64,000 nucleotides of DNA from Cyclina sinensis (Eukaryota > Mollusca > Bivalvia > Venerida > Veneridae). The stretch lies in NCBI GenBank assembly GCA_012932295.1, contig JAAONU010000014.1, positions 682,001 through 746,000 of the forward strand, written 5' to 3'. The notes under the pieces are model-generated. The model did no database searches. It saw only the letters and a program-made list of their open reading frames with translations, and had not been told where the DNA came from. Numbering within the stretch: position 1 is the first letter of the stretch; the number at the start of each line of letters is the position of its first letter. The translations under genes were made by a program, and so were the position numbers. Positions 36,390-48,645 of this stretch are shown piece by piece.

Positions 36390-37010
36390 TAAAGACTGCA
36401 AGGATTTCTTACTGAAGAATTATTTCTCCGTAAAGTGTTGTCTCTCACTGTGATTTAGAGTGCATATGTGTCTCTCTACTAGAGAATTACCTTATACTGA
36501 AGACACATATCTAATATCTTTTGGGAGCTTTCACCATGCAGGATTAACTCTCACCATACCGAAGACTGCATGAATATCTCACATGTTACTGAAGGTCAAG
36601 TGTAAATCTGTTATTTCACTTAAGACTTCAGAATTACATTGTTGTACTGCCTACCATACAGAAGACTGCATAATTATCTGCTACATTATTATTCACCTTA
36701 ATAAAGGTTTATTGTTGCTCCATACTGAAGACATGAACATCTCTCACCTTACTGAAGACTGAAAGATCACTATTTGTTACCCTATAACTTGGTACTTCGC
36801 ATTTGTTACTGAAGACTGCATGAATACCTCTCACCTTAGTGAAGACTCCATAAATAACTCTAGATTACTGAAGATTACATGTATATATCTAACCTTACAG
36901 AAGAATGAGGTGTATTCATTACTAATGTCTTTAGGATCATATTTCCATACTTAAGACTGCATGAATAATGAAAACTTGCCTAACTTAAGATGTACTGCAT
37001 GAATTCCTCT
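36390..37010 (+). repeat. Diverged edge of the GAAGACTGCA satellite
   Basis: Repeated ACTGAAGACTGCATGAATA and CTCTCACCTTACTGAAGA phrases at irregular 30-60-bp spacing. These look like old, decayed units of the regular 32-bp satellite that follows. Confidence 0.6.
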
Positions 37011-39060
37011 CCGATCTGCAGTGAAGACTACAGCGTTACCTCTATTTCTTAAGTGAAGACTGCAGCATTATCTCTGTTGCTTTGGTGAAGACTGCAGTGT
37101 TCTCTCTATTTCTTAGGTGAATATGCAATGTAATCTCTATTTCCTAACTGAAGACTGCAGTGTTATCAATGTCTCACTGAGGTAAAGACTGCAGTGATAT
37201 CTTTATTTCCTAACTGAAGACTGCAGTGTCATCTTATTTCCTAGGTGAAGACTGCAGTGTTTTCTCTATTTCTTAAGTAAAGACTGTACTGTTATCTTAT
37301 TTTCTAAGTGAAGACTACAGTGTTTTCTCTATTTCATAAGTGAAGACTGCAGTGTTATCTCTATTTCCAAAGTGAAGACTGCAGTGTTATCTCTGTTTCT
37401 AAGGTAAAGACTACTGTGTTATCTCTGTTTCCAAAGTAAAGACTGCAGTGTTATCTCTATTCCCTAGGTGAAGACTGCAGTGTTGTCAATATTCCCTAGG
37501 TGAAGACTGCAGTGTAATATCTATTTCCTAGGTGAAAACTGCAGTGTTATATCTATTTCCTAGGTGAAAACTGCAGTTTTATCTCTATTCCCTAGGTGAA
37601 GACTGCAGTGTTATATCTATTTCCTAGGTGAAGACTGCAGTGTTATATCTATTCCCTAGGTGAAGACTGCAGTGTTATATCTATTTCCTAGGTGAAGACT
37701 GCAGTGTTATCTCTATTCCCTAGGTGAAAACTGCAGTTTTATATCTATTTCCTAGGTGAAGACTGCAGTGTTATATCTATTTCCTAGGTGAAAACTGCAG
37801 TGTTATCTCTATTCCCTAGGTGAAGACTGCAGTGTTATATCTATTTCCTAGGTGAAGACTGCAGTGTTATATCTATTTCCTAGGTGAAAACTGCAGTTTT
37901 ATCTCTATTCCCTAGGTGAAGACTGCAGTGTTATATCTATTTCCTAGGTGAAGACTGCAGTGTTATATCTATTCCCTAGGTGAAGACTGCAGTGTTATAT
38001 CTATTTCCTAGGTGAAGACTGCAGTGTTATCTCTATTCCCTAGGTGAAGACTGCAGTGTTATCTTTTTTCCTAGGTGAAGACTGCAGAGTTATCTCTATT
38101 CCCTAGGTGAAGACTGCAGTGTTAATATCTCTTTTTCCTAGGTGAAGACTGCAGTGTTATCTCTATTTCCTAGGTGAAGACTCAGGGCTCGACAAATGTT
38201 TTGGAAGCAACTCGTCCTGCAGGACGAGCAGCTCAGAATTTTCATTCGTCCTGCTGCAATTAGTGCTCGTCCTGTAGTTCACTAAGGAAAAAGCAGTAAA
38301 CTGATAATTTTGTATTAATCCCCTACTCCCTGACGAATATGCGCCGATTATTGCATTGTGACATTTAAAAAAGTTCTTAAATTTTCACGTAAACATCCAT
38401 CTTTTTTTACAGCAATAAAATTTGGTGTGTGCGGTACATAACGGATTTTCCGCAGGGAGTTTTTAGCTACCTATGTGATCATAACAGAACTGGACAGATT
38501 TTAGCACTGCATGCAATAAATCAACATCTGGTTTGCGCATCGGCTGCCAAAATTATTTTATGTTCCATTTTATGTGTGTTTTAAACTTCAAATTTTATCA
38601 TTTTTGGCTAGAAATTCCACTCATCCTGCAGGACGAGCACTGCCGGAAGATCCACTCGCCCTTAGTCAATTTTTACTCGTAATTACGAGTGAACGAGTGG
38701 ATTTGTCGAGCTCTGAGACTACAGTGTTATCTTTGTTCCTAAGTAAAGACTTCTGTCTAGTCTCTATTTCCTAAGTGAGGACTGTTACAGTTTTATCTCT
38801 ATTTCCTAAGTGAAGACTGCAGTGTTATTTCTATTTCCTAGGTGAAGACTACAGTGTTGTCTCTGTTCCTAAGTGAGAACTGTAGTCTTATCTCTATTTC
38901 CTAAGTGAGGACTGTAGTCTTATCTCTGTTTCCTAAGTGAGGACTGTAGTCTTATCTCTATTTCCTAAGTGAGGACTGTAGTTTTATCTCTATTTCCTAA
39001 GTGAAGACTGCATTGTTACCTGTATTTCCTAAGTGAAAATTGCAGTGTTATCCCTCAGGT
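37011..39060 (+). repeat. 32-bp satellite array with higher-order structure
   Basis: Unit GTGAAGACTGCAGTGTTATC then TCTATTTCCTAG (32 bp). It is most regular from 37440 to 38170, broken by an inserted element at 38183-38715, and continues more diverged to about 39060. A block of about 190 bp starting at 37561 recurs exactly at 37881, an offset of 320 bp, or ten units. Isolated unit remnants occur to about 39430. Confidence 0.88.
38183..38715 (+). mobile_element. CAGGGC-ended MITE inserted in the satellite
   Basis: 533 bp from CAGGGCTCGACAAAT to ATTTGTCGAGCTCTG (inverted ends). AGACT lies directly on both sides (38178-38182 and 38716-38720), a 5-bp duplication of satellite sequence. The interior is non-coding, with a repeated CTGCAGGACGAG block near both ends. 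Related copy in reverse at 23093-23620. The ends would suit a hAT-type element with a 5-bp duplication; class uncertain. Confidence 0.8.
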
Positions 39061-39662
39061 TACAGAACTATAAATAGAAGTAATTTCACCTTTCGAAAGA
39101 CTGTAGAGTTATCTCTCACCTTGCTGAGTACCAGTGAATTCATGGATCCACAGCTCTGAATCTTATAACAATAGCTTTAACTTTACCAAAAAACATTACC
39201 ACATGCTCTTTTGTTATATACTTGTTTGTGGTGAAAATATAACTGCACTTCTTTGATAAATCATACAAATGTGAGGGGTCAGGGATCCATCAGTATCTCT
39301 TTCTCTTTGTGAAAACCGCATAAATACCTCTCACCTTTCTGAAGAGTTTAGTTTTATTTAGTTTATGAATACTAATCTCACTGACAAAAGACTGCTGTGT
39401 TATTTTTATTTTCTGACAGAAGACTGCAGTGTCATCTTCAGTTCCTTAAAAAATACAGTAATTATTTGTATCTGTCTGAAGTTGTCTCTTTCCTGATGGA
39501 TTGGTTTAGGGTTATATCTTTGTCTGTGATAGATTAAAGTTATGTAAGTTTTATTGACCATCTTGAAACAACACTGATACCAGAATGATTGGTTCAAGTG
39601 CTAGTAGCAAGTTTTATAATTGACACCCTGTTGAAGTAAAGGTCACATGGTAAAATGCTGTC

Positions 39663-39735
39663 AAGATATTTGGGGAGGGAGGAGGAGAATAAATAGGGAG
39701 GGAGGGAGAATAAATAGGGAGAGAGGAGAATTAAA
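39663..39735 (+). repeat. Purine-rich simple repeat
   Basis: Repeats of GGGAGGGAG and GAGAATAAATAGGGAG over about 70 bases. Confidence 0.7.
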
Positions 39736-41929
39736 CTAGACCACATCAGATTTGTTATCTGTATGTAATTGTAAAGTACTTTTTATGGTACATTTATGTA
39801 ATTCATCCTGAAAATAGTTGATTTTAATTGTTTCCTTGGTGACACTTCTTTTGAACATGGCTGGCCTAATATCAGCATTCAGATTACAAGACATTTAGGT
39901 CATCTGACAAGGTGTAACTACGCTGCTCTGCTTTCTTCAGCTTTGAAACTTTTTCAAGAGATACACCTTAAAAGTACAACAAAGGGCTTAAATGTGGTAA
40001 ACATATCCATTTATCATTTTGCAAATTCCTTCACTACTTGACAAGGTATGTTTTATATGGCTGTTTAAGTAATATCCATATTAAAACTGAAATACACTAG
40101 CTTACCTTTGAAATGAAAGTATGCATTGATGTAACATTTTAAGGTTTTAATTTTATAATGAAAAGAAATACCAGAAATGAGGGATTTAGTCGAACCCATA
40201 GTTGTGACAAAGGTATTAACTATTAAATAATGCAAATTCATACCTCCACTGGTGATAATTTCAACTTTTTTGTAATTTTTACATACCCATTTATTGCCAA
40301 GAATCCGGTGTCTGTGAAGTGCAGACTTTAGCTGGCAAGCTGTGTAATCTTAATGTTGACTAAAACATGTCAAAGCCATTTCTTTTAAAATTGTTTACAG
40401 TAAAAAGCTTGTAAAGTAAATTTCACTAGATTCACTTATCAAGATTTTCTTTTATGTTATTGTTTTTTCAAGTCAGAGAGAAGTTTAATTTTTTTTTTTT
40501 ACGATTACTTGGTTGTTATAATGCAGAGGAAACTTCAAAATGTACTTAAAATCAGAGGGGAAAATCCCAAAACCTTTACAGTTGAATTCATAAGGAAATA
40601 CAAAATAAGCTCCTTTACTAAAACTTACAAAAAATTTTGATGAGGAGGTGTTGGAGGAATTTTAAGCGCTGTTTGCATTACATAATATCATTTCAACAGA
40701 GGACAAGAAAATCTACATTCAAATAGCTTAATCTTATCATTTTTGTTTGCCTTGGTCATTTTATGTCAATATTGATTGAGGTCATTTTGGGGCTTTCAGA
40801 ATAATTTTAAGTTTCACATTTTAAGACACAGTTGTCAGCTAAAACTTAAAAGCTTGGTCAGTACAATTTAAAAATAACTAATTTCTTTACATAATTACTG
40901 AAATTTCAAAATATTTGACAAAATAGCAAATATTTTGCTATAAAGTGAGTAAGAGAGAACATATCATCAACACCAGGTACTTCTTAGAGCCAGACACACT
41001 TTAAAGTGTGTTTGTGGGAGAGTTTCAAATAAAAAAGTTCAGAGCATGTTTTTACTCTTGAAAAGATTAAAATGTGTTTGGATAGGAAACTTTTAAAGGC
41101 AAAGATTTATTCATTGTCTTATACTGGTGTTTTCACATAGTAGTATCAGGCAAAGTAGAATTGTCAGAATTGTGTTTACAGAATTATCTGCCCTTTGTTT
41201 TGCAAAGTGTTTGCCTGCTTTAAACTAAGTATTGACAGAATGTATCATGATGACAGCAAACTCTTACAGTATCAAGATCATTCCAGAATGATCACTGACA
41301 GTCTGGGGTTACTGCCCCTTAATAGCTTAACTTTTACCAGATCAGCCGTTATGTTGAAGTGCCTAAATTCAATTACTTGTGTTTTGACAGCTGTTCACTC
41401 TTGTTATGTTATTGATAGGATTAAAATTTTGAAATAAGCACAATTTGTAAAGGTATTTAACTAAAATCTAAACTTCATAGATAATGACTTAATTCAATAC
41501 TGAATATCATTTATATCAAACTAACCATCTCCTCTCTATAAAATTGTTATAGAATGATACCAAAGTCATTTGACTTTTGTAGTGATTTGAATAGAATCCA
41601 TTTTACACATGTCATCTTTTGTGATCAAAGTACTTAAAATTGATCATAATTTAAACTTATTTTATCTCTCCTCGATTATCCAAACTTTTTCATGACCAGT
41701 GTGAAAATTGTCTGAAAATTGCCCTGAATACAGAACTTTGATGATATGATTAGAAAATGTCTGGTTTATAAATCACAATATGGTATGCTCTTAAAGGCAA
41801 TGTATTTCTTAATTACAGACATTTTTTTTACTACTATAGCCGGACTCTTTTAGATATACCTCTCATTACTATCTTCACTACCTGATTCATGTGTACCTTC
41901 ATCTAGCAAGAAAGCAGTCTGTTATTATT

Positions 41930-43790
41930 TTTCTCACCCTTAAACTTTGTTGGACCAGACCAGTGTAAGGTTTTGAATTTCTTATCCAGTGAACAACCTT
42001 TAAACCTCTTTTGTTGGTAATGACAAGTAGTTTTTGAATTTCTCACCCAGTTAGCAGCTCTTAAACTTTTCTTTGCAGACCAAATGCAAGTATGGTTTTG
42101 AATGTCTTACCTAGTTAACAGTTCTTTAAAATTTCTTGGCTATGTATGGTTTTACATGGCATATCAAGTAAACAGTTTTTGAACAGGCAAGTAAGATTTG
42201 AATTTCATACCCTTGTAGCAGCTCATTAACTTTTCTTGAGTAAGGTTTTGAATTTCCAATCCAGTTAGCATCTCATAAACTCTATTATGTGAGATGATAT
42301 GTTGTGTGCAAGAACCAGGTCCATACCTCCAAGGTCAAGGTCATACTTAGAGGTCACATAGGGAATAATCTAGAACCCCAAAAAGGGCAGGGTGCTGTAA
42401 AATTAGGGCAGGGGGTTAAGATATAGGGGCAGCATATTATTGCGCGTGTTCCGACTTGAAAGCATAGTTATGTCTGCCTATAAGTAGTATAGGTTTTGTG
42501 CTGTATTTAACAAAAAGGAAGAGATTATTCAATAAAACTATTATTTTTCATACTGATATGAAATGTTTTATTTCATTATTTAGTGAGAATGTACAGGCAC
42601 TGAAGATCTGCAAAAAAATAATTACTGTTACTGTAGCCTTACACACATATTCAATTCTTAGTTAATAGAAAACTTTTCCAATGAAAAACTGGCACTTATA
42701 ATAAAATAATGACCACTTATCTAAATCAATTAATTGAATGTTGTAAGTTTGCCATATAAAGAGTTTCCAAAACACTGTTTTCTATTAATATTAAAATACG
42801 ACGGGGTCGCGGAAATATATGACAAACGGAATTTATCCGTGATTTTCACTCGCTGCAAAAATAGGGCAGGGTGCGTTAATGAACTAAATATTTGCTGAAA
42901 TTGGTTTCCTTCAATTTGCTATCTTTTCTTACAAATTAATCCTAGAATTGAAACAAATAAAGGTGAAGTCAGGGAGATTTTGTGACGATTTCGCTCAGGT
43001 CGCCCGCTCGTGAGAGTCCTGCTCTGATCATGATATGGGCTGTACTGACAACTTACTGAAAATGTTTTAACACCTGTCCAATTCAATCTTCACAATGACC
43101 ATAATTTAGGTAAATTAGGTATCGCAGTTTGCTTAATCCCTGTACATCACACGGTGTTAATTGGTTGACTGGTGTCAACTAAATAAACAAACAAGTGACG
43201 CACATGATTAGGCGTGTGCAGATCAATCATACATCAATCAATTTGACAAATTAATAAACAGTGGGCGGGACATAATTAAACTAGGCCAATGCAAAAGGCG
43301 AATGGGCGGTTCTTAAAAGGCATAAGAGCAGTGGAGGAGGGGCAGCGTGGTGCTCAACATCGGGCAAAGGGGCGCCGGCAAAAAGGGGCATGGCGCCGCG
43401 CCCCGCTAACACGCTCTAGATTATTCCCTATCACACTTAGAGGTCAAAGGTCAAAAATGAGGTCTTTTTTTCATGTGCACTCCATAACTTTGTCATTCCT
43501 TGATGTATTTTGAAATCATTTGGCAGAGATGTTAACCACTGTGATATGATGTTTCATCTTGAGGGGAGACATATGTTTTTGTTTAAAAAACAAACCCTAG
43601 TTCCTTATCCGGTTAGTAGCTCTTAAACTTCTCTTGTCAGACCAAACTCTAGAAAGTTTTAAAATTTCTCCCTGTTAGCAGCTCTTAAACTTTTCTTGCC
43701 TGACAAGCTATGTTTTTTTTTTTTTTATCCACTTAGTTAGTAGCTGTTAAACTTCGCTTGTCTGACCAAACTCAGGTAAAGTTTTGAATT
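41930..43790 (+). repeat. Degenerate ~75-bp tandem array, split by an insertion
   Basis: Diverged units with 'GAATTTCTCACCCAGTTAGC', 'AGCTCTTAAACTTTTCTTG' and CAGACCAAA occur at 41.93-42.30 kb and resume at 43.58-43.79 kb. Between them are an AAGGTCAAGGTCATACTTAG stretch and the 1.07-kb inverted-repeat element at 42358. Confidence 0.65.
42358..43431. mobile_element. 1.07-kb element with perfect 17-bp inverted ends
   Basis: ATAGGGAATAATCTAGA at 42358-42374 is an exact inverted match to 43415-43431. Just outside, ACTTAGAGGTCA occurs on both sides, which may be a duplicated target or the host repeat itself. The interior is more GC- and CpG-rich than its surroundings, especially near 43.28-43.41 kb, with a repeated AGGGCAGGGTGC, and has no credible coding frame. 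Confidence 0.7.
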
Positions 43791-44295
43791 TCTTATATTT
43801 CTCTTTTTTGGCTTTATTTGTAGAAAACTTAACCAGTAGACTACAAAGATAGAATTTGTTAGTGTTAACCTCCAAAAAAACAATAACAGAAAAACAGTCC
43901 AAACAAAAGCATGTAACTTGTAAAAATGTGTAGACTTCTAGCAAAACAAAAAAGAAGTACTCATTATTATGGCAGTATCTATTATATTACAATCTCATCC
44001 AGTCATTGACAGTCAAAATATATTTCGAGTGTGATGAATTTTTTTAGCATTGTAAATAAGAAGAAAAAAAGGCTTTTGTTAAGATTGCATGATGCAGTTG
44101 CATCTAACAAATACCGCATTGTTCAATCTACCTTGTATTTATCAAGATTGTGTTAGGAAGCATTTGAACCATAAAGCTGTCAAAATATTCAGTGATTTGC
44201 ATTAATTTATGACTTTTGGGAAAAAATAATAAGAATAAATGTTGACAGCTTGATGCAAGCTATGGAAAGTATATTTTAGAAAAAAATAGTCATTT

Positions 44296-44386
44296 TGTTT
44301 TGTCGGGAACCCTCGATGCATGATTTGTTTTGTCGAGAACCCTCGATGCATGATTTGTTTTGTCGGGAACCCTCGATGCATGATTT
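44296..44386 (+). repeat. 30-bp tandem repeat, three copies
   Basis: TGTTTTGTCGGGAACCCTCG plus ATGCATGATT, three times, differing at a single base. The unit has CpG steps unlike the flanking AT-rich DNA. Confidence 0.85.
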
Positions 44387-44940
44387 ACACTCAGTCTGCA
44401 TTAACGAGATACTAACAACATGGAAGCAATAGTAAGATTAATGTCAACTGTTGCCATGTCTGGAATTATCTGCTAGACTAACCTGATTGTAGTAATAAAG
44501 CCTAAGAATTGACATCTAATTTCTATAAGTAATATACACCCACAAGCAAAATAGATATAAATTAATTATACTTCAGAGGTAACTTTCAAAGAAAATGATG
44601 AGATCACTGAAAATAAACACTATAAGGATGGTGAGATCCGATATCTCCATGGATTGAAGTGTGAGCATTGTTATACATTTAGGAGCATCCTGGTGTTTGG
44701 CATTGACCTTTCTTCTTCTTGTCTGATTGAGGCTGTTCCAGGTTAGGCAAATAGCCTGACTCTTATGTTAGTAAGTTCACCTGTTTGCTTCAAAAGGATC
44801 ACAAGCATGCAACAGATCACCTAGATTACTGCAGCCTTTGTTGTTGTTTTTTTAATTCTCTCTCTTTCAGCAGACTCAGTGATAAAGATATGGCTTATTT
44901 TCATATTTTAGTGAATATTTCTATAAATTCTTATTTTCAG

Positions 44941-45053
44941 GACAACATCAATGTCTTTTTGGCAGCCTGTGAGAAGAGTTTTGGCCTCAACAAGACTCAT
45001 TTGTTTGACCCAAGTGACCTTGAAGACCTGTCAACCAGAGCCATCTCTGATGA
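44941..45053 (+). CDS. LMO7/LIMCH1-like: LMO7/LIMCH1-like, coding exon 4 (CH domain)
   Basis: 113 bases after a TTATTTTCAG acceptor, encoding residues 88-124 plus two bases. The donor chosen is GTGAGT at 45054. A GT four bases further on would bring an in-frame TGA into the exon. Visible motifs are DNINVFLAACEKSFGL and LFDPSDLEDLSTRA, matching the LMO7/LIMCH1 CH domain. The reading frame is also open upstream to 44785, but that part is intronic. Confidence 0.88.
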
Positions 45054-47519
45054 GTGAGTAAAAGAAAGGTTTAAAGGGACTGTCCCAAAAGTCATAAAAA
45101 TAAATAGTCTTCTATCAGTCCAAGTTAAGAAATTTCCTGTACAAAATTGGTGGCTTTTTCTTAAACTTTAACCTAAAAGATTTTATTTTTTTCATGAAAA
45201 ATCTGTCAACATGTAGAGTTAAATTTACTAAAGCCTTGATGTCAAGGCAGAAATGCACAAGACAAACAATGCCAAAAACAACCTTCATTCCATTGTTACT
45301 AATGAATTTTTGCTCAGATCTATTGAAAATAGGAGTTAGGTCAATTGATTTTAGTGATAATATCAGAAAATTACAATTTTGACACGTTTCTTTAACCTTT
45401 GAACATAACAGTTTATTACCAACTTAGGGCATTAGGAATTCCTTAGGACATATTCTGGATATAATTATAGTAATTAAGAAACCCAGTTTCACTTTGGAAT
45501 ATTGTGTAAAAAATGGTGAAAATCACCTTATATGGCAAATTTATTCAGAGCGGTAACATAATCATAATTTAATTATAAGCAGTCAGTCAGGCGTTTCACT
45601 GCAAACAATAACAACCACCTTGAGTTGCGCCACTTATTATTTATGTTATGCTTTAGTAAATTTTGACTGCCTGTTATGACATTTGAATTCCAGCGGTGCT
45701 TTGATAAAGGTGAAAACCCTGGTTTCTATATCTGCTTGGAGTTGAAAAGGTTGACCTCAGGTGATAAATTATGGACTTAATTTTGTGGTGATGGAATTCA
45801 ACTTTTGAATATGATTAAATAATAGTCTGATATAATTAATTGAAAAAAATTTTGAAGCGTTAATCTGGTTGTAAGGTTTAAGATAATTTGATCGAGATAA
45901 ATCGTTTCATTCTGGCTTACAAGAGGTCAGGTAAGATTTCTTATTGTCAAATTTTGTGATTTTTCTCCTTACATATGTAAAACATATTAATATTTACATA
46001 TGATAGATTTTATGAAGATGAGTTTTAAGTTAATTTCAGAAAAGATTTATAACATACAGAAACAATAAAAAAAATTGTAGAAAAAACAAGGGGAGTAATT
46101 CTGACAGATTGTATTTGGTATCACAATGTGTCAAACATAAAAAAGTATTTTTTTTAAATCACAGTGTACACATTTTGTCCTCATGTATTATTATATTACA
46201 TAATCACCAACTTCCACTCAATCACATTCTTCCAAAATTGAAAGGCTGTAAAGAGCTTGCTCTAAATAGACTCAAATGTCATCAAAATTTCTTGTTATAG
46301 AAGTAATCTTTCTGGCTTTTTTATTCTTTGCAGATGTGGTCTGTAATTATGTTAGTGATTGATTTTTATATTCAAAAATAGGTTTGTGAATTTTGCAATA
46401 ATAAAGTTTGCTTGCAAAGATAAATTATACTGAAATAACAGGAGTTACAATACACATACTTGCAACTATTCTTCTAGGAGTATCTAAATTTATAAAGATG
46501 ATGAACGTTCATTATGTTTGGGTTTTTTTGATAGATTTAGATATGGAGTTTAATCAAATGCTGTGACATTATTATGTTGGATATAGTTTTCTGAGAAAAA
46601 GAGCTATTAGATTCTTGTAACAGGTTGCTGGACAGTGGCATGCTTTGCTTCAAATGTACACACTCCCTCATCTCCTGGCTGGTGATTTGTATCCAGAATC
46701 TATGTAACTGGAGGCAACCATTCAGATTTGGGTGTCTCTTGTTTGCCTAGTTTCTTATGGTATGTACCTAAGGTACATTTATTGGTTGATTTCCACTCAT
46801 TTTGGTGTATTGTTGTTGAATTTGTTCTTATTTGTCAGAATCACACTATGATGTAGCAATATGACAAGTAATTTATACTGTAAAGTTTTTTTCCTCAGTT
46901 TTTCTCTTGATGCAAACTAACTATATACTTCACAGCATCTGTATTACCCTCAGCCCCCAGCCCCCATGTGTGCCACCCTTGAGGATTGTCAAATTATTGC
47001 ACCTTATGAATGAGCAGTGGGTATAGTACTTTTGTGAAAAAAAGTGCAATCTGAAAATGTTACTGTTGAATAAGAACTTTAAGTAACAAATTAATATGGT
47101 ACACAAGAAAAAGAATTATTAATGGATCAGATGATCAGCCATTTAGAAACTGCTTTATGCATTAGCTGGGATCTTGGCAAAGACTTGTAACCATTCAAAT
47201 ACAATTGCTTTTATGGTCTGACTCCCTATGCCAATAAATAACTCTATTGGTTGAGATCTAGCAATAGTTAATACTTTCGGAGACTACTTCTTGTAGTTCT
47301 GACTGAAACTGGCTCTGAGATAGAACTGGAAGGATGTGTTGAAGTTTGAAGGTAACATTTGAACCTGCAGCTTTTGAGCTAGAAGTGTACCCACCCAATT
47401 CATGGCTGATGGTTGCCTTTTGGTTTGACTATACAAAGTAAGTTGAGGTATTCTATTCACCCTGATGTAAGACCTTAGTTAATGTTCTGCGTGCATGTTA
47501 CTATCATGCATATATCTTA

Positions 47520-48060
47520 TTAGCAAGCAATGCTTACTGGTTTAATAATTTATGAATGTCTTCAGAGGCATCAAACATATGAGTTAGATAACTCTTTACC
47601 AAATTTTAAGCAAATTATGACCCTTCTTTACTCAGAAATCTTGGTTAAAGATTTGCATGCAATGTACTATCACTATCATGATTATTTCTCAGCAATCATT
47701 GATGGGATACATTTGAAACTTAACAAGGATGTTCAGGGACATCAGACATGCAAGTAAGATAACTCTTTGCAGATGTTGTTTTAATTATTGCCCCTTACAA
47801 ACTTAGAAATTTTGGTTAAGATTTTACAAAAAAAAATATATCATAGTTTTGCATATAATTTACTATGATGCATATACATTTATAAGCAACCATGGTTATT
47901 GTTTAAGTACTTCAGTAAGGTCTTCAAGGGCATTAAAAAAAACAAGTATATAACTCTTGACCAAATTTAATGCAAATTAAGTCCCTTTTTTGACTTGGAA
48001 ATCTTTATTTAATTTTGTATGCAACCTACTTTTACTCTTGTATCTTAGATTTTAGCCAAG
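47520..48060 (+). repeat. Degenerate ~180-bp tandem repeat, about three copies
   Basis: Copies share 'GAGTTAGATAACTCTTTACC', 'AAATTATGACCCTT', 'GAAATCTTGGTTAAAGATTT' and 'GCATGCAATGTACTATCA' phrases. The open frame at 47530-47757 lies inside them. Confidence 0.6.
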
Positions 48061-48067
48061 ATTATTA

Positions 48068-48640
48068 TACCCCCAGCAACAAAGTTGTTGGGGTATACTG
48101 GAATTAACTTGTTTGTCTGTCTGTCCATCTGTTCAAAGAAATAATTGTTCCTGGACCATAAATTGCTCTCTACCATCTACCTGCATGAAAATTTATACAT
48201 GTACTTCAATGCAATCATGGATAATCCCTGTTGATTTTGGGGTCAAACCATCAAAGGTCAAGGTCACAATGCTTCTAAATAAGGAAACCTTTTGGGGACC
48301 ATAATGTGCTCTCTTTATCTCCTACCTTCATGAAAACTTACACATGGACTTCAACCTCATCAAGGATGATCCCTTTGGATTTGGGGGTAAAAGGTCAAGG
48401 TCACAGTGGATAGACATAAGAAATCAGTTTCCAGATCATAACTTGCTTTACTTAACATCTTCCTACATAAAAAACTTACACATGGACTTGCACCACATCA
48501 GTGATGATTCCTATTGCTTTTAGGGTCAGAGGTCATGGTCACAGTGATTAGACATCTTTTGGAATCACAATGTTACCTATAAATTTCACAAGCAGCTTTA
48601 AACTAATAAGCTGCAAATGTTTTACAGACAACTCTTGCTT
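48068..48640 (+). mobile_element. Hairpin-ended tandem-repeat element (ATACCCCC family)
   Basis: A 5' palindrome near 48068-48098 (ATACCCCCAGCAAC paired with GTTGTTGGGGTAT) is followed by GTCTGTCTGTCC. About three ~120-bp units follow with CTTCATGAAAACTTACACATG, 'TTGATTTTGGGGTCA' and AAAGGTCAAGGTCACA. It ends near ATGTTTTACAGACAACTCTTGC, similar to the 3' end at 21.1 kb. Confidence 0.65.
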
Positions 48641-48645
48641 TAAAG

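Larger units (their letters stand above)
22947..44940 (+). other. LMO7/LIMCH1-like: Intron 3 of the LMO7/LIMCH1-like gene
   Basis: 22.0-kb intron holding most of the mobile and satellite DNA in the window. Stretches with nothing recognised include about 25.7-27.2, 30.6-33.7 and 39.5-41.9 kb apart from low-complexity DNA and the short items listed. Confidence 0.75.
6646..45053 (+). other. LMO7/LIMCH1-like: Gene span: LMO7/LIMCH1-like gene, 5' part (four coding exons; continues past window)
   Basis: Coding exons 6646-6762, 22134-22207, 22877-22946 and 44941-45053 join in frame to 124 residues plus two bases. They encode a short acidic N-terminus (1-27) and a CH domain from about residue 29: helix EAERWIQAVT, then DFRKSLGNGILLCELLNCLKPG, INKLPGAIAGL, DNINVFLAACEKSFGL and LFDPSDLEDLSTRA. 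The IAGLDNINVFL...LFDPSDLEDLS run is characteristic of LMO7 and LIMCH1, which bind actin/myosin and act at adherens junctions or stress fibres. The last CH helices (usually ending with a LYWLGR-like motif) and any C-terminal LIM domain must lie to the right. Intron sizes are 15.4, 0.67, 22.0 and more than 18.9 kb. Confidence 0.87.

Noticed and set aside
37011..39060. CRISPR-like array of 32-bp repeats
   Set aside because: Units are contiguous with no unique spacers, in a eukaryotic intron; it is a satellite.
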